Origin: Entomomonas asaccharolytica
Lineage (GTDB): Bacteria > Pseudomonadota > Gammaproteobacteria > Pseudomonadales > Pseudomonadaceae
Reading direction: 5' to 3'
Assembly: GCF_016653615.1 (NCBI RefSeq)
Contig: NZ_CP067393.1
Coordinates: 2,619,673-2,683,672, forward strand
DNA: 64,000 nucleotides
How positions within the stretch are numbered: the stretch's first letter is position 1; every line of letters begins with the position of its first letter. Positions 19,801 to 28,369 of the stretch are shown one piece after another. The position numbers were made by a program, and so were the translations under genes. The notes beneath the pieces are model-generated. The model ran no database searches, was not told the DNA's origin, and worked only from the letters and a program-made list of their open reading frames with translations.

Positions 19801-22163
19801 ACTAGCCCATTACCATTTTGCCAACCATTTTGCTGTATCTTTGCCCTCATTAAATTAGTGATATCACATTGCACTGGAACATCGCGAGAGTTAGCAGGAA
19901 TAGTACAAGTACTGGATACAGCGAACGGTGTTCTTTGTCCTAAATCATTTCTAGCAACTTTAAGCCGCTCTGCAGATACCGCATTATCCAAGGAGATTTG
20001 TATTGTACCTCCATAATTATTATTAGGAACTAGTTGCAATGTAGCTTCAACCAAACCCTTATCAGCTAAACTATCAGTACCTGCTGCTACAGGATTTTTT
20101 ATTAATAAATTTGAAAAATAAGCACCTACTCTATAGTTACTGTAAGCATATAGAATATTACCTGATAATGTTGGTGTATTACTGCTACTACCTGTTTGAT
20201 AACCATCAGCACTACGAGAAGCTAAAGATTCCTCCCAGGTTTTGGTCATACATCCTGTTTCACCACCCGTATACTCAAACTCTAATACTGGACGGAAGCT
20301 TGAGCTTTGATCATAGGTAAAGGCAGATCTATAACCATTACCTGATTGGTGTTCTAAAAAGAAAGCAACAGATTGACCACCACACCATTCTTGAGCCTGT
20401 ACAATTTCACTTAAAACATTAGAAATATCAGGTGTTTTAACATATTTTGTAGCTAAATCATCACCTGCATTCGTTTTCCAAATTTCAGTTATTGACCAAG
20501 AAGTACTACTACTTGTTTTATTTCTTTTGGTAAAGTCATCACTTGTAGCATTAAACTCTTTAGCATCACCTGTTTTTTCACCTGTAATTCTTAAAGTAAC
20601 AGGCTTATCATTCCCCCCAGCAGGTATCATTTTAATTGTAGCCTTAGTAATAGTCGCACCTTGAGGGATATAAACATTATTAAAACGTACAGCTGCAGTG
20701 GACGTACCTGTTTGATTAGAAGTATAAGTAAGTTTTAACTTAGGTGCTGCTGCGCCAATGGTATGATATGGCTTGGAATAAGCTGTAGCACCGCCTGTCC
20801 AAAATCTAATGGCTAAGTCAGCCATTGGAGCGCCTGAAGCAGCTGCATCTGATTTAAAATTATTTCTGTAAGTCGAGGCAGAGTCTTTATCCGTTGTAGA
20901 AATACCAAGCGCTTCTTGAATGGCTGTTGTAATATTAAGGGTAATTTTCTTATTTTCTTGCCACCAACAATAAGCTCCATCCTGAGGAGATCCCCAAGCG
21001 GAATCTGCATCTCCCCCTATATCATTATTCCAAGTAGTCTGATTTTGTCTTACACCCCAGTATCTTGAGGAATAACCAGTTGACCCTGATTTAAGATAAA
21101 AATTAAAATCACTTGTGGTGCCTGATGTATTATAAATAGGTGAATCCACATTAGGAGCAGGGAAATTTCTCGCTGAAGAGACACGCCAATTAAGCCATTC
21201 TGCTTCACCTTTATAACTATAACTATTTACAGTACAAAAAGTATTCCCATTACTCTTATAGAAACCATCTTTCTTTGGAGTAATTATTAAATGAGCTTTC
21301 TTAATCGTAGCATCTGAGGGAATATTCACCCCTTTAAAAATAAACAATGCTTGATCACCATAACCTGTTTGGTTATAGCCAGTACCATTTAAACCTGTGA
21401 TAACATCACGACTTTCACCATCAACTATTTCTTTTTCTATAATATGATTTCTTTTACCACTACCAGTACCAGTGGTGTTGAATATACTGGATTGACAAAA
21501 CTCTGCCTCATCATCCAATACAAGCGAACAAACATAACTAATTGCGTTTGAATAAGTAAAACTATCATACGCTGATCCTGATTGTACTCTAGGTAGCAAG
21601 AACAAAGTGTTATAACGATCTACATCTAGATCAAATTCCCTTTCTACATTGTTATAATCTGCCCCAATATCACCCATTAACATCACATTACTGGTAACAG
21701 AAACATTTTTTCTAGAGCCATTAATGGTAGGCTGATGAGCATCATCTAGCCCATTCGTGGAACGAGCTGCGGTTTCTTTTATTGAGCCATCATCAAGTGC
21801 ATCAATATCAACAACTGGATAAACTAATTTTGCAGCTTTACCTACACTTGTATCCGAACCAACTGTGATATGTGGGTATTTCATTACCCCAACACGTACC
21901 CCTCTCAACGAAGTATTAAGTAATGTTTCTGTTACCGCATCTCGAAGACCTTCAATTCTTCTCGTACTAGTACCATTGATATTGGTATCACGCATTGATG
22001 TAGAATAGTCCAATAAAAATATAATATTGGGTTTAGCCACATTGGTGTACTGCTCTGAACCAAAAAATACTTCACTATCATCAGCGTAAGTTATACTTGT
22101 ATGTAAGATAGCACTGGCTATCAACATTGTAGAACTCGCTACTTTAAATTTATTCAAAATCAT
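16812..22163 (-). CDS. pilY1: type IV pilus tip adhesin / anti-retraction protein PilY1, unusually large
   Basis: 1783 residues from the ATG at 22163, which has GAGGA 7 bases upstream; P. aeruginosa PilY1 is about 1160. A signal peptide ends near TYADD. A von Willebrand A domain starts at once with the MIDAS D52-Y-S54-T-S56. After about residue 230 it is interrupted by some 590 residues containing three related beta-rich units (cues: VNIPSDATIKKAHL, VYIPQGATITKATI, KGLVEATLQL). The A domain then resumes (THLVLMSDGSANVNG, about 830-1030). The C-terminal part is the PilY1 beta-propeller, with PQQDD and a calcium-loop-like DQDNDGYVN near residue 1353. It caps the pilus tip and mediates adhesion and calcium-controlled retraction in relatives. 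Confidence 0.9.
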   Translation of the reverse strand: MILNKFKVASSTMLIASAILHTSITYADDSEVFFGSEQYTNVAKPNIIFLLDYSTSMRDTNINGTSTRRIEGLRDAVTETLLNTSLRGVRVGVMKYPHITVGSDTSVGKAAKLVYPVVDIDALDDGSIKETAARSTNGLDDAHQPTINGSRKNVSVTSNVMLMGDIGADYNNVEREFDLDVDRYNTLFLLPRVQSGSAYDSFTYSNAISYVCSLVLDDEAEFCQSSIFNTTGTGSGKRNHIIEKEIVDGESRDVITGLNGTGYNQTGYGDQALFIFKGVNIPSDATIKKAHLIITPKKDGFYKSNGNTFCTVNSYSYKGEAEWLNWRVSSARNFPAPNVDSPIYNTSGTTSDFNFYLKSGSTGYSSRYWGVRQNQTTWNNDIGGDADSAWGSPQDGAYCWWQENKKITLNITTAIQEALGISTTDKDSASTYRNNFKSDAAASGAPMADLAIRFWTGGATAYSKPYHTIGAAAPKLKLTYTSNQTGTSTAAVRFNNVYIPQGATITKATIKMIPAGGNDKPVTLRITGEKTGDAKEFNATSDDFTKRNKTSSSTSWSITEIWKTNAGDDLATKYVKTPDISNVLSEIVQAQEWCGGQSVAFFLEHQSGNGYRSAFTYDQSSSFRPVLEFEYTGGETGCMTKTWEESLASRSADGYQTGSSSNTPTLSGNILYAYSNYRVGAYFSNLLIKNPVAAGTDSLADKGLVEATLQLVPNNNYGGTIQISLDNAVSAERLKVARNDLGQRTPFAVSSTCTIPANSRDVPVQCDITNLMRAKIQQNGWQNGNGLVVLLHSPSRNMQFKPYDTGYANAMKITFTARQELMAPNSLTIRRRIVNAVNEEEATVAQTPTMPAMLDAARYISNYPSSNAPTGPYQGTFYWNGQPQPSPLLSSCQATHLVLMSDGSANVNGTNWRKGLVSYTGRPYNKSTTSCEYNGRSDGSSSQMCGQALVNFMSTTSQGLNDDGRENWVTTHAVAFGSKSAGEFLQRLVNANSISNKGRYFYAETSNDLVNAFMDIMDTAKGTFYNYTSGQVAISNENRYIQRREIYYSLMEPSNRNHWAGNMKRFGLVYKPTTVTIRNDDGTSYTTQGQKAILVDSEGVEAVFQSSDGYYFIDPKTTSWWYTGEVQIEDDGTVVTGDGGDVHRGGVLGKLADNPDNRNMYVMKGNTLIDFKASNVAASGAAKITPDDMQVSTEEDDDVVKLTKGYVNFLRGFAFTRDGEASVDTIIDKKDLRLGDFAHSAVNFVNYGQCSVKGQENADPISCDASYKVDDKGNEIVDYNEPKFLGTGLQQVALLAGNDGFFRAFDVTNGEQLYAIIPSEMLPIIPELEERKTIGLDVPRLYALDGTVHIYHDDQDNDGYVNNSERAIAYVATGRGGRALYAIDISSKTSPSLLWKIEGNKGDQFNNLGYTWSTPVTGKMQVGTEVRNVVIFGGGYDPQQDDMAERTVDYMGNEIYILDAVTGGIIWKADQSAYSNMKYSIPSSVTTVEREVDGSGNKLISDIFVGDMGGQLWRFTIDNGAIKPVGENGVIARVGASGDKALAQRIYMPPAVYEFVDSANKGKYSVNIGTGYLGHPLVTYNKDKFYSFRFNVRASDGDNTVLTEALMAQVTSDTIKDEGNSLSLEAAFNEYGFYVNFGAADPSGLTGNGVGEKMISSMSAARNVTNQNREEASVFFNTYVPNPNSASTCRLASGWQRAYGFNLVTGESYFGDSLFRSSVIIGIPPGVNTYCEGNWCTPVWNYEDLATGSEDGNRKPFQWKEYEGSTTAVYKKMSWTDLFDPEI

Positions 22164-22351
22164 ATTGCCATCCTCAGACGCTATGAAATAGCTAGAAATC
22201 AACTACAACTTATTTTCTAACTAAAATGTCTTTACCAAAAATTAAAACAGCCCAAATTTATATATTAATATTATCTAATTTATATCAAACTACTAAAAAT
22301 ACTCTTTATACTCAACTACTAATTCTTTAATTTGTGATGAATTACAATATC

Positions 22352-22909
22352 TTATTTACTACCTGTTACAGCATAGGTTTGTAAATGTCGGCTAACAACA
22401 CATCCAGCATTTTCTCTCGCTTGGTTATTTGTGACATCTGTTCCAGCAGGGCAAGCAATACCTGTAATAACAACAGCAATACAGTCCTTGCTATTAGCTC
22501 CACAAGTCACAATAGCCGCATCATTTCCAACGGCAGGAACACAGGCAAACCATGCCGAAGTTATACGTCTCCTATCGTTTGGCTCATCTAATACACTTTC
22601 GACAACATTTATAATCGTTGAATTGTCAGAAGCATGGGTTCTAAATTGCTGGTCAAAACCACTTGAACATAAATTAGTACGTAAGCTTGTAACAACAGTT
22701 GCATCTGTATTCATTAGTTCTAATAAAACGTCTGAACCAGATGATGCCGCTTGATAAGCTTGCTTTTGTAAAACACTATTATTGGTTATCACAGCATGAG
22801 AGGTACTATTCGCAGCCACAGATAAAGCCAATACCATCATTACTAACAACAACATTAACACTACTAATAAAGTGGAGCCTTGTTGTTTGCTTTTAGTTAA
22901 TTTACACAT
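22352..22909 (-). CDS. pilX: type IV minor pilin PilX
   Basis: 185 residues. N-terminus KQQGSTLLVVLMLLLVMMVL has the PilX/PilX_N prepilin form: Gly at -1, Ser at +1 and no Glu at +5, as usual for PilX and its type II relative GspK. The globular part has several Cys. The start codon follows the pilW stop directly, and its GAGGA ribosome site lies inside the end of pilW, so the two are translationally coupled. 188 AT-rich bases separate it from pilY1. Confidence 0.88.
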   Translation of the reverse strand: MCKLTKSKQQGSTLLVVLMLLLVMMVLALSVAANSTSHAVITNNSVLQKQAYQAASSGSDVLLELMNTDATVVTSLRTNLCSSGFDQQFRTHASDNSTIINVVESVLDEPNDRRRITSAWFACVPAVGNDAAIVTCGANSKDCIAVVITGIACPAGTDVTNNQARENAGCVVSRHLQTYAVTGSK

Positions 22910-22910
22910 A

Positions 22911-23684
22911 TTATAAATTCCTCAATCTATAAGTAGCTGAGTAACTTCTTTGAACAGCTGTAAAGGCTTCATGTTTCTCAGTTCCTGAACCTGCTGCTGT
23001 CTTTACATTAATATAAAAAGTTATTAATTTCGCTGCCTGTAGATTTACAAGATTACTCATATTCGTATCATCATAATTAGTATCTCCACCAGTCCCAATA
23101 GTAACTTCGCTAAACTCTCCAGTATCATTCTGGAGTGTCAGCACTATTTTTTCTATGCGGACTCCTTCAATACGATCATTAACTAAATCAAAATTATTTG
23201 ATGTTGCAACACTCCTACCTTGAATACAAAGATCTTCTGGATAAGTATCACCACAATTTTGATATACCATATTACGATAGTAGAGTTTTCGGCCAAAACA
23301 ATCCTCAGCTGTCAATTGTGTTTCACCTGATTGAGCAAATTTCTCATCTATACCATATGCAAACATAACCCCAACAGGCGTCTTTAATGGCACAACGGCA
23401 AAAGAACGCTTTCTATGTTCATCAGTATTTTTTCCTGACCAACCTATCTCTCCCCCAGCACTACAACCATTATAGCCAGCCCTACCAGCTTCTGAGCCCA
23501 ATAAATCCAGCACTGTTTTTGCTCTATCTTGGTTAACGGATAAATTATTGGTAGTAGTACCTAAAGATGAAGATGAGATCATCACTTGGGTGACACCTAG
23601 CAATAAGATCATCCCTAGTAATAAGGCTATCATTAGCTCAATAAGAGAAAATCCATTTTGCTTTACCTGTAAAAAACTTTTCAT
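22911..23684 (-). CDS. pilW: type IV minor pilin PilW
   Basis: 257 residues. Prepilin signal KQNG^FSLIELMIALLLGM with Gly11 at -1 and Glu at +5, followed by a long hydrophobic helix; the rest is a large beta-rich globular part with Cys (YNGCSAGGEIGW, TAEDCFGRKL). Length and order after pilV identify PilW. Part of the initiation complex at the pilus tip together with FimT/FimU, PilV, PilX and PilY1. Confidence 0.88.
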   Translation of the reverse strand: MKSFLQVKQNGFSLIELMIALLLGMILLLGVTQVMISSSSLGTTTNNLSVNQDRAKTVLDLLGSEAGRAGYNGCSAGGEIGWSGKNTDEHRKRSFAVVPLKTPVGVMFAYGIDEKFAQSGETQLTAEDCFGRKLYYRNMVYQNCGDTYPEDLCIQGRSVATSNNFDLVNDRIEGVRIEKIVLTLQNDTGEFSEVTIGTGGDTNYDDTNMSNLVNLQAAKLITFYINVKTAAGSGTEKHEAFTAVQRSYSATYRLRNL

Positions 23685-23701
23685 AAAAGTCCCACTTAAT
23701 A

Positions 23702-24205
23702 TTATAATGCTGTATTAACAATAAAATAACTGTAGTAGCTACCTACTGTTGATGAGTCAGAAGCTTGGCCTAGCTCTCTTGCCGTATCCCATGTAATAGA
23801 AAGCTTGTAACGTTTATTGTCGGGGACACCCATGATATCTGACTTCGACAGTTCTAGATCCCATGTAACATTTTGAACAGCTAATCCACTAATTTGCTCA
23901 TTAAAATTATAAATATCATTTACTGCCATATCAGCACCACTACACCATTTTCCTAGTCCTTGGCACGCTGATTTTTTTGAACCTACTTTCTTAAGGTATT
24001 CATCTATATTGGTAGGATTTACTCTTATCTTTTCAATAAAAGTATTAGCCATTAATGCTATTTGTTCTGTTTCATAAGCTTTCACATTAACTTGCGAACT
24101 ACGAATAATTAAAATAGAAGCACCTAATATGCCAATAACTAAAATAACGAAAGCAATTAATACTTCTAATATACTAAAGCCACGCTGAGTATTTACCTTA
24201 ATCAT
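23702..24205 (-). CDS. pilV: type IV minor pilin PilV
   Basis: 167 residues. Prepilin signal TQRG^FSILEVLIAFVILVIGILG with Glu at +5; the motif EVLIAFVILVIGILG is typical of PilV. Overlaps the end of fimT by 8 bases and has AGGAG about 9 bases before its ATG. Precedes pilW by 17 bases. Confidence 0.88.
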   Translation of the reverse strand: MIKVNTQRGFSILEVLIAFVILVIGILGASILIIRSSQVNVKAYETEQIALMANTFIEKIRVNPTNIDEYLKKVGSKKSACQGLGKWCSGADMAVNDIYNFNEQISGLAVQNVTWDLELSKSDIMGVPDNKRYKLSITWDTARELGQASDSSTVGSYYSYFIVNTAL

Positions 24206-24824
24206 TACTGCAGCTCTCCTGTTCTACTCTACTTTGCCCAATGGCAGAAACATTCATAACATTACACTTTTCAGTGGCAGCACTTGTTTTAGCTGTTATC
24301 TTCCATTTAACAGTCCCTGCTCCCTTTGGAAAATAATCCTTATTTAATGTCAAACCTGTGGAAGGAACATAAGCTCCATTATCATTATATTTAACAAATG
24401 AATCAGGTATACCATGGATAGCTGAGCTACTATCTGGGTAAAACGCTATAACCTTACCTAAACTTCCAGTGCTTCTATTGGTTATAACTATTGAGTTTGC
24501 AAGAGTCATCTCTCGAAGCCGATCTTTTATAGGACTTGCATAAAGAAAAACACCTATCTTTTTACTCTTTGTGAAATCATCTTCACATACATACTCATCT
24601 GAATCTTGAGTAAATGGACAAACAATTACTGGATTATTATGTGTAACTGCTGCTGTCTTTGCATACTGAAGCAAGCCTACTAACTCATTTGTTGTAGCAG
24701 TTATAGCATTTTTCTTTGACACACTAGAAAAATTAGGTACAGCTATAACTGTCAATACCGCCACAATCACTATCACCATCATTAGTTCTAAAGCTGTAAA
24801 ACCCTTTTCTTTAAAAATTTTCAT
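24198..24824 (-). CDS. fimT: FimT/FimU-type minor pilin (GspH-like)
   Basis: 208 residues from the ATG at 24824 (AAGG 8 bases upstream). Prepilin signal KEKG^FTALELMMVIVIVAVLTVIAVPNF with Glu at +5, then LVGLLQYAKTAAVTHNNPVIVCP, a GspH/FimT-family signature. First gene of the minus-strand minor-pilin operon. FimT and FimU are close relatives; this position usually belongs to FimU or FimT, so the exact symbol is uncertain. Confidence 0.8.
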   Translation of the reverse strand: MKIFKEKGFTALELMMVIVIVAVLTVIAVPNFSSVSKKNAITATTNELVGLLQYAKTAAVTHNNPVIVCPFTQDSDEYVCEDDFTKSKKIGVFLYASPIKDRLREMTLANSIVITNRSTGSLGKVIAFYPDSSSAIHGIPDSFVKYNDNGAYVPSTGLTLNKDYFPKGAGTVKWKITAKTSAATEKCNVMNVSAIGQSRVEQESCSND

Positions 24825-25006
24825 ATTATGAACCTTAATTTGTTGGTTATTTATCCATAAATTAACTAACACTCAACACGTCAGCCCACCAATAAATAGT
24901 ATAAAATTTCACTTATTACCATTATTTACAAAACCATTACTAATGCAACGAACAAACCCTCTAGATTTGCTAAATATCACATTTTAAAAATATTTTGCTA
25001 TGCAAA

Positions 25007-25858
25007 TCATGCAAAAACGACAGTTTTATTTTCATGCACTAACACTCGATCTTCTAAGTGATAACGCAACCCCCTTGCCAATACCATTTTTTCTACATCT
25101 CTTCCTAATCTTACCATGTCCTCAATGCTATGTTGATGAGATATACGTACTACATCTTGCTCAATAATAGGTCCTGCATCTAATTCTTCTGTCACATAGT
25201 GGCAGGTTGCACCTATCAGTTTCACACCGCGTTGAGCTGCTTGGTGATAAGGCTTTGCCCCAACAAAAGAAGGTAAGAAACTATGATGAATATTAATAAT
25301 TTGGTGGGCGTAATGTTGACACAGCGAAGGTGGCAGAATTTGCATATACCTTGCCAAAACAATACAGTCAGCCTTGTAGTCTTCTATTAATTGAGTAACT
25401 TTAGCAAAACTCTCTTGTTTATTATTAGCATCTACAGGTACATGATGATAAGGTACGCCATACCATTCAACCATACTCCGCAAGTCATTATGATTGGAAA
25501 TAACACCCACAATATCACAATCTAACTCATTACTATGCCAACGATACAGTAAATCAATTAAACAATGTGACTCTTTACTGGCCATTAACACCACTTTTTT
25601 CTTTTGATTAGACTCTGTTACCTGCCAAGTCATTTTGAACTGGTCAGCGACAGGTGCAAAAGCCTGTTTAAAACCATCTAAATCAAAAGGTAAAGATTCT
25701 GCTTGAATCACATGACGCATAAAAAACTGGCCATTTGCTAAATCTGAATGGTGGTTTGCTTCCAGAATCCAACCATTATAGGTAGCTAAAAACCCACTTA
25801 CTTTAGCTACAATACCAATCCCATCAGGACAAGAAATTACCAACCGAAAGGTATTCAT
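25007..25858 (-). CDS. purU: formyltetrahydrofolate deformylase PurU
   Basis: Hydrolyses 10-formyltetrahydrofolate to formate and tetrahydrofolate, feeding formate to PurT and balancing one-carbon pools. 283 residues from the ATG at 25858, which has GGGAG 6 bases upstream. An N-terminal ACT domain (LVISCPDGIGIVAKVSGFL) is followed by a formyltransferase-like domain with the catalytic Asn/His/Asp set (INIHHSFLPSFVGAKPY, ELDAGPII). No signal peptide; monocistronic. Confidence 0.95.
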   Translation of the reverse strand: MNTFRLVISCPDGIGIVAKVSGFLATYNGWILEANHHSDLANGQFFMRHVIQAESLPFDLDGFKQAFAPVADQFKMTWQVTESNQKKKVVLMASKESHCLIDLLYRWHSNELDCDIVGVISNHNDLRSMVEWYGVPYHHVPVDANNKQESFAKVTQLIEDYKADCIVLARYMQILPPSLCQHYAHQIINIHHSFLPSFVGAKPYHQAAQRGVKLIGATCHYVTEELDAGPIIEQDVVRISHQHSIEDMVRLGRDVEKMVLARGLRYHLEDRVLVHENKTVVFA

Positions 25859-26020
25859 AAACACTCCCATAGTCTACAACGGCGGGTATTGTAAGTTGTA
25901 TATTGCACTTAGTCCATTAAGTTAAGTGAGGTTATTAATAAAATAGTTTTTTTGAAAAAGATATGCAGACATGTATATTACTGTCTTAAATAAAGAATTT
26001 GCCATTATTAAACCTTTAAT

Positions 26021-27484
26021 TTATAAATATTTTTGCTCTAAATAAGCTATGTAATTTTGCCATAGTGTTAAGATTTGTTGTTGCTGTATATCACTATTAT
26101 CAAATAATTCTTGGCATGCGCTGTTAAACTGCTCAAGGGTAATAGGCGCTCCTTTACTAATATCTTGTAAACGTGCTTTACAAAAATGATGCCATTGTAT
26201 TTGTTCTTCCTTGTTCAGTGTATTAGGATAGTTTCTAGCTCGATAGCGAAACAATAACTCTGGCAAACGCCCATCCTCAAAATGCCCCATTTCATCAATA
26301 AGCCTCGCTGGGTTTGATTGCCGTATATGATCACAAAGCCTTTTATCACGTTCTGATAAAAACCCAGCATATAACTGCTGTTCAGGATCATCTATAGTCT
26401 CTGCAAACTGCTTACCCTCGCTACTATAAACCTCCATTAATTTACTTTGCCATAAAGGTTGTGAATCAACCAATTGCGCAGCTTGCTGCAAGCAAGCAGC
26501 CACATCCAATTGTAAACGCTCAATATCTTGTTCTCTTAACACACCCATAGGGGCAATAACAGGGCAACGATTGATATGAATAAGTTTTAGGGGAATTGGA
26601 GGAATATCATCTGGTAATTCTTCGTATTTAGTGTATAGATATTGAACAATTTCATCAGCATTTAATGTTAATAATGGCGTAATATCTTTTTGTAAATCAC
26701 ACACAATAACCGCATTTTTATTAACAGGATGCCATGCTAAAGGTAAAACAACCGACAAATAGTGACGATCAGCAGAGAAACGACCCGAAATATGCACCAT
26801 TGGCTTTAATAAATTAATTTTAGTTTGCACTTCTTTTTTAAAACGCAGATTAAACAAATACTTATAAAGTTGAGGTTGTTTTTCTTTTACTAATCTAGCT
26901 AATGCTATTGTTGCTCTTACATCTGATAAAGCGTCATGGGCCTGCTCATGCTGAATACCATTTGCTGTTGTTAATAGTTCTAAGCGTAACGATATTCTAC
27001 CCTCTTGTTGCGGCCATACAATACCTTCTGGACGAAGTGCATAGGTTGTTCTTAATAGGTCTATAATATCCCAACGACTATTACCCCCCTGCCATTCCCT
27101 CGCATAAGGATCATAAAAATTACGATAAAGGCCATAGCGGGTTACTTCATCATCAAAACGAATACTGTTATAACCTGCGGTGCATGTTTGTGGTAAAGAT
27201 ATCTCCTGATATAAGCGTTGAAAGAAAGTGGCTTCATTGACACCTTTCTCCAATAAAATATCTGGAGTAATCCCTGTGACTAAACAAGCCTGAGGATGGG
27301 GTAAAATATCCTCACTTAATTGACAATAGATATTAATAGGCTCTGCTATTTCATTAAACTCTAGGTCTGTTCTAATACCAGCCACTTGCAAAGGTCTATC
27401 AGCTCGCGGATTAATTCCTGTTGTTTCAAAATCATACCAAAAAATGCTAGTTGTCATATTTTGCTCATTTTCATTATTTTCCAT
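26021..27484 (-). CDS. sbcB: exodeoxyribonuclease I
   Basis: 3'-5' single-strand DNA exonuclease used in mismatch repair and recombination. 487 residues, the usual length. DEDD motifs: FWYDFETTGINP (ExoI), QAHDALSDVRATIALA (ExoIII) and the intervening GYNSIRFDDE. The C-terminal SH3-like and helical regions are present (FSERDKRL, RYRARNYP). The start may be this ATG or the one nine codons later (MTTSIFWYD, 27457), where most homologues begin; neither has a clear ribosome site. Confidence 0.95.
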   Translation of the reverse strand: MENNENEQNMTTSIFWYDFETTGINPRADRPLQVAGIRTDLEFNEIAEPINIYCQLSEDILPHPQACLVTGITPDILLEKGVNEATFFQRLYQEISLPQTCTAGYNSIRFDDEVTRYGLYRNFYDPYAREWQGGNSRWDIIDLLRTTYALRPEGIVWPQQEGRISLRLELLTTANGIQHEQAHDALSDVRATIALARLVKEKQPQLYKYLFNLRFKKEVQTKINLLKPMVHISGRFSADRHYLSVVLPLAWHPVNKNAVIVCDLQKDITPLLTLNADEIVQYLYTKYEELPDDIPPIPLKLIHINRCPVIAPMGVLREQDIERLQLDVAACLQQAAQLVDSQPLWQSKLMEVYSSEGKQFAETIDDPEQQLYAGFLSERDKRLCDHIRQSNPARLIDEMGHFEDGRLPELLFRYRARNYPNTLNKEEQIQWHHFCKARLQDISKGAPITLEQFNSACQELFDNSDIQQQQILTLWQNYIAYLEQKYL

Positions 27485-27607
27485 AACAGATTACTTGATT
27501 TTATCAGTATTTTTAAGCATATTAATTATTCATAAATAATTAATAAAAGGTTGTTACAATATTTCAGCTACCATGATGAGTTATTGTATAAGGGATTTTG
27601 TATTAGC

Positions 27608-28369
27608 ATGAACCATAAACTAGCTAAATTAGATACACTTTACAAAATAGAAACACCTGAGGGTATTAATTTAGTTTTTCGTCCTGCCAGCCCAATGATA
27701 CGTTCATTAGCATTACTAATAGATGTTATCTTTCAATTCATTATTTTTGGTATTTTTTCAGCTATTGTCTTTTTTTTAATAACACTGCTTGACTTTAATG
27801 GCATGGCAATTATCAACTATATTGGTGGCTTATTTCTTATTTTGTCATTTATTATGGTTTGGTGGTACTTTGTATTATTGGAAGTATTGAACAAAGGACA
27901 ATCACTAGGTAAACGCTTTTGTAATATTCGCGTTATTCATGATGATGGCACACCTGTTGGTTGGACAGCCTCATTACTTAGAAACTTATTAAGAGCGGTT
28001 GATCTACTACCTTCTTTTAGCTATGCTGTCGGCCTTCTTGTTGGTTTAAGTAATAAAGAATTTAAACGATTGGGTGATTTAGCGGCAGGTACCTTAGTGG
28101 TCTATAATGAAGAACACCTTAAGCCACAACCATTACCTGATATTGTTGCTTCACCTTGCCCGTTTCCGCTTACCCAAGAAGAACAACAAATTATTATAGC
28201 CTATGCAGAACGACGTCAAACCCTATCAACTGAACGTCGCCAAGAGCTTGCCAATATATTAAGTCAGCACTTCAACCTAAAAGATGAGCAGATGGAACAT
28301 AAGCTATACCAAATTGCACAATACCTTATCGGTGCACAAGAGTCCTCTCATTTAAGGAGAGAGTCTTGA
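27608..28369 (+). CDS. RDD family membrane protein
   Basis: 253 residues from the ATG at 27608; the frame opens at a TTG 19 codons earlier, but the family begins near here. RDD domain: SPMIRSLALLIDVIFQFIIF (Arg-Asp helix), a second membrane helix (GGLFLILSFIMVWWYFVLLE), then NKGQSLGKRFCNIRVI and LLRNLLRAVDLLP. The cytoplasmic C-terminal part contains LTQEEQQIIIAYAERRQTL. First gene of a six-gene operon; stop overlaps the next start by TTGA. The molecular role of RDD proteins is mostly unknown; some act in ion transport. Confidence 0.85.
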   Translation: MNHKLAKLDTLYKIETPEGINLVFRPASPMIRSLALLIDVIFQFIIFGIFSAIVFFLITLLDFNGMAIINYIGGLFLILSFIMVWWYFVLLEVLNKGQSLGKRFCNIRVIHDDGTPVGWTASLLRNLLRAVDLLPSFSYAVGLLVGLSNKEFKRLGDLAAGTLVVYNEEHLKPQPLPDIVASPCPFPLTQEEQQIIIAYAERRQTLSTERRQELANILSQHFNLKDEQMEHKLYQIAQYLIGAQESSHLRRES

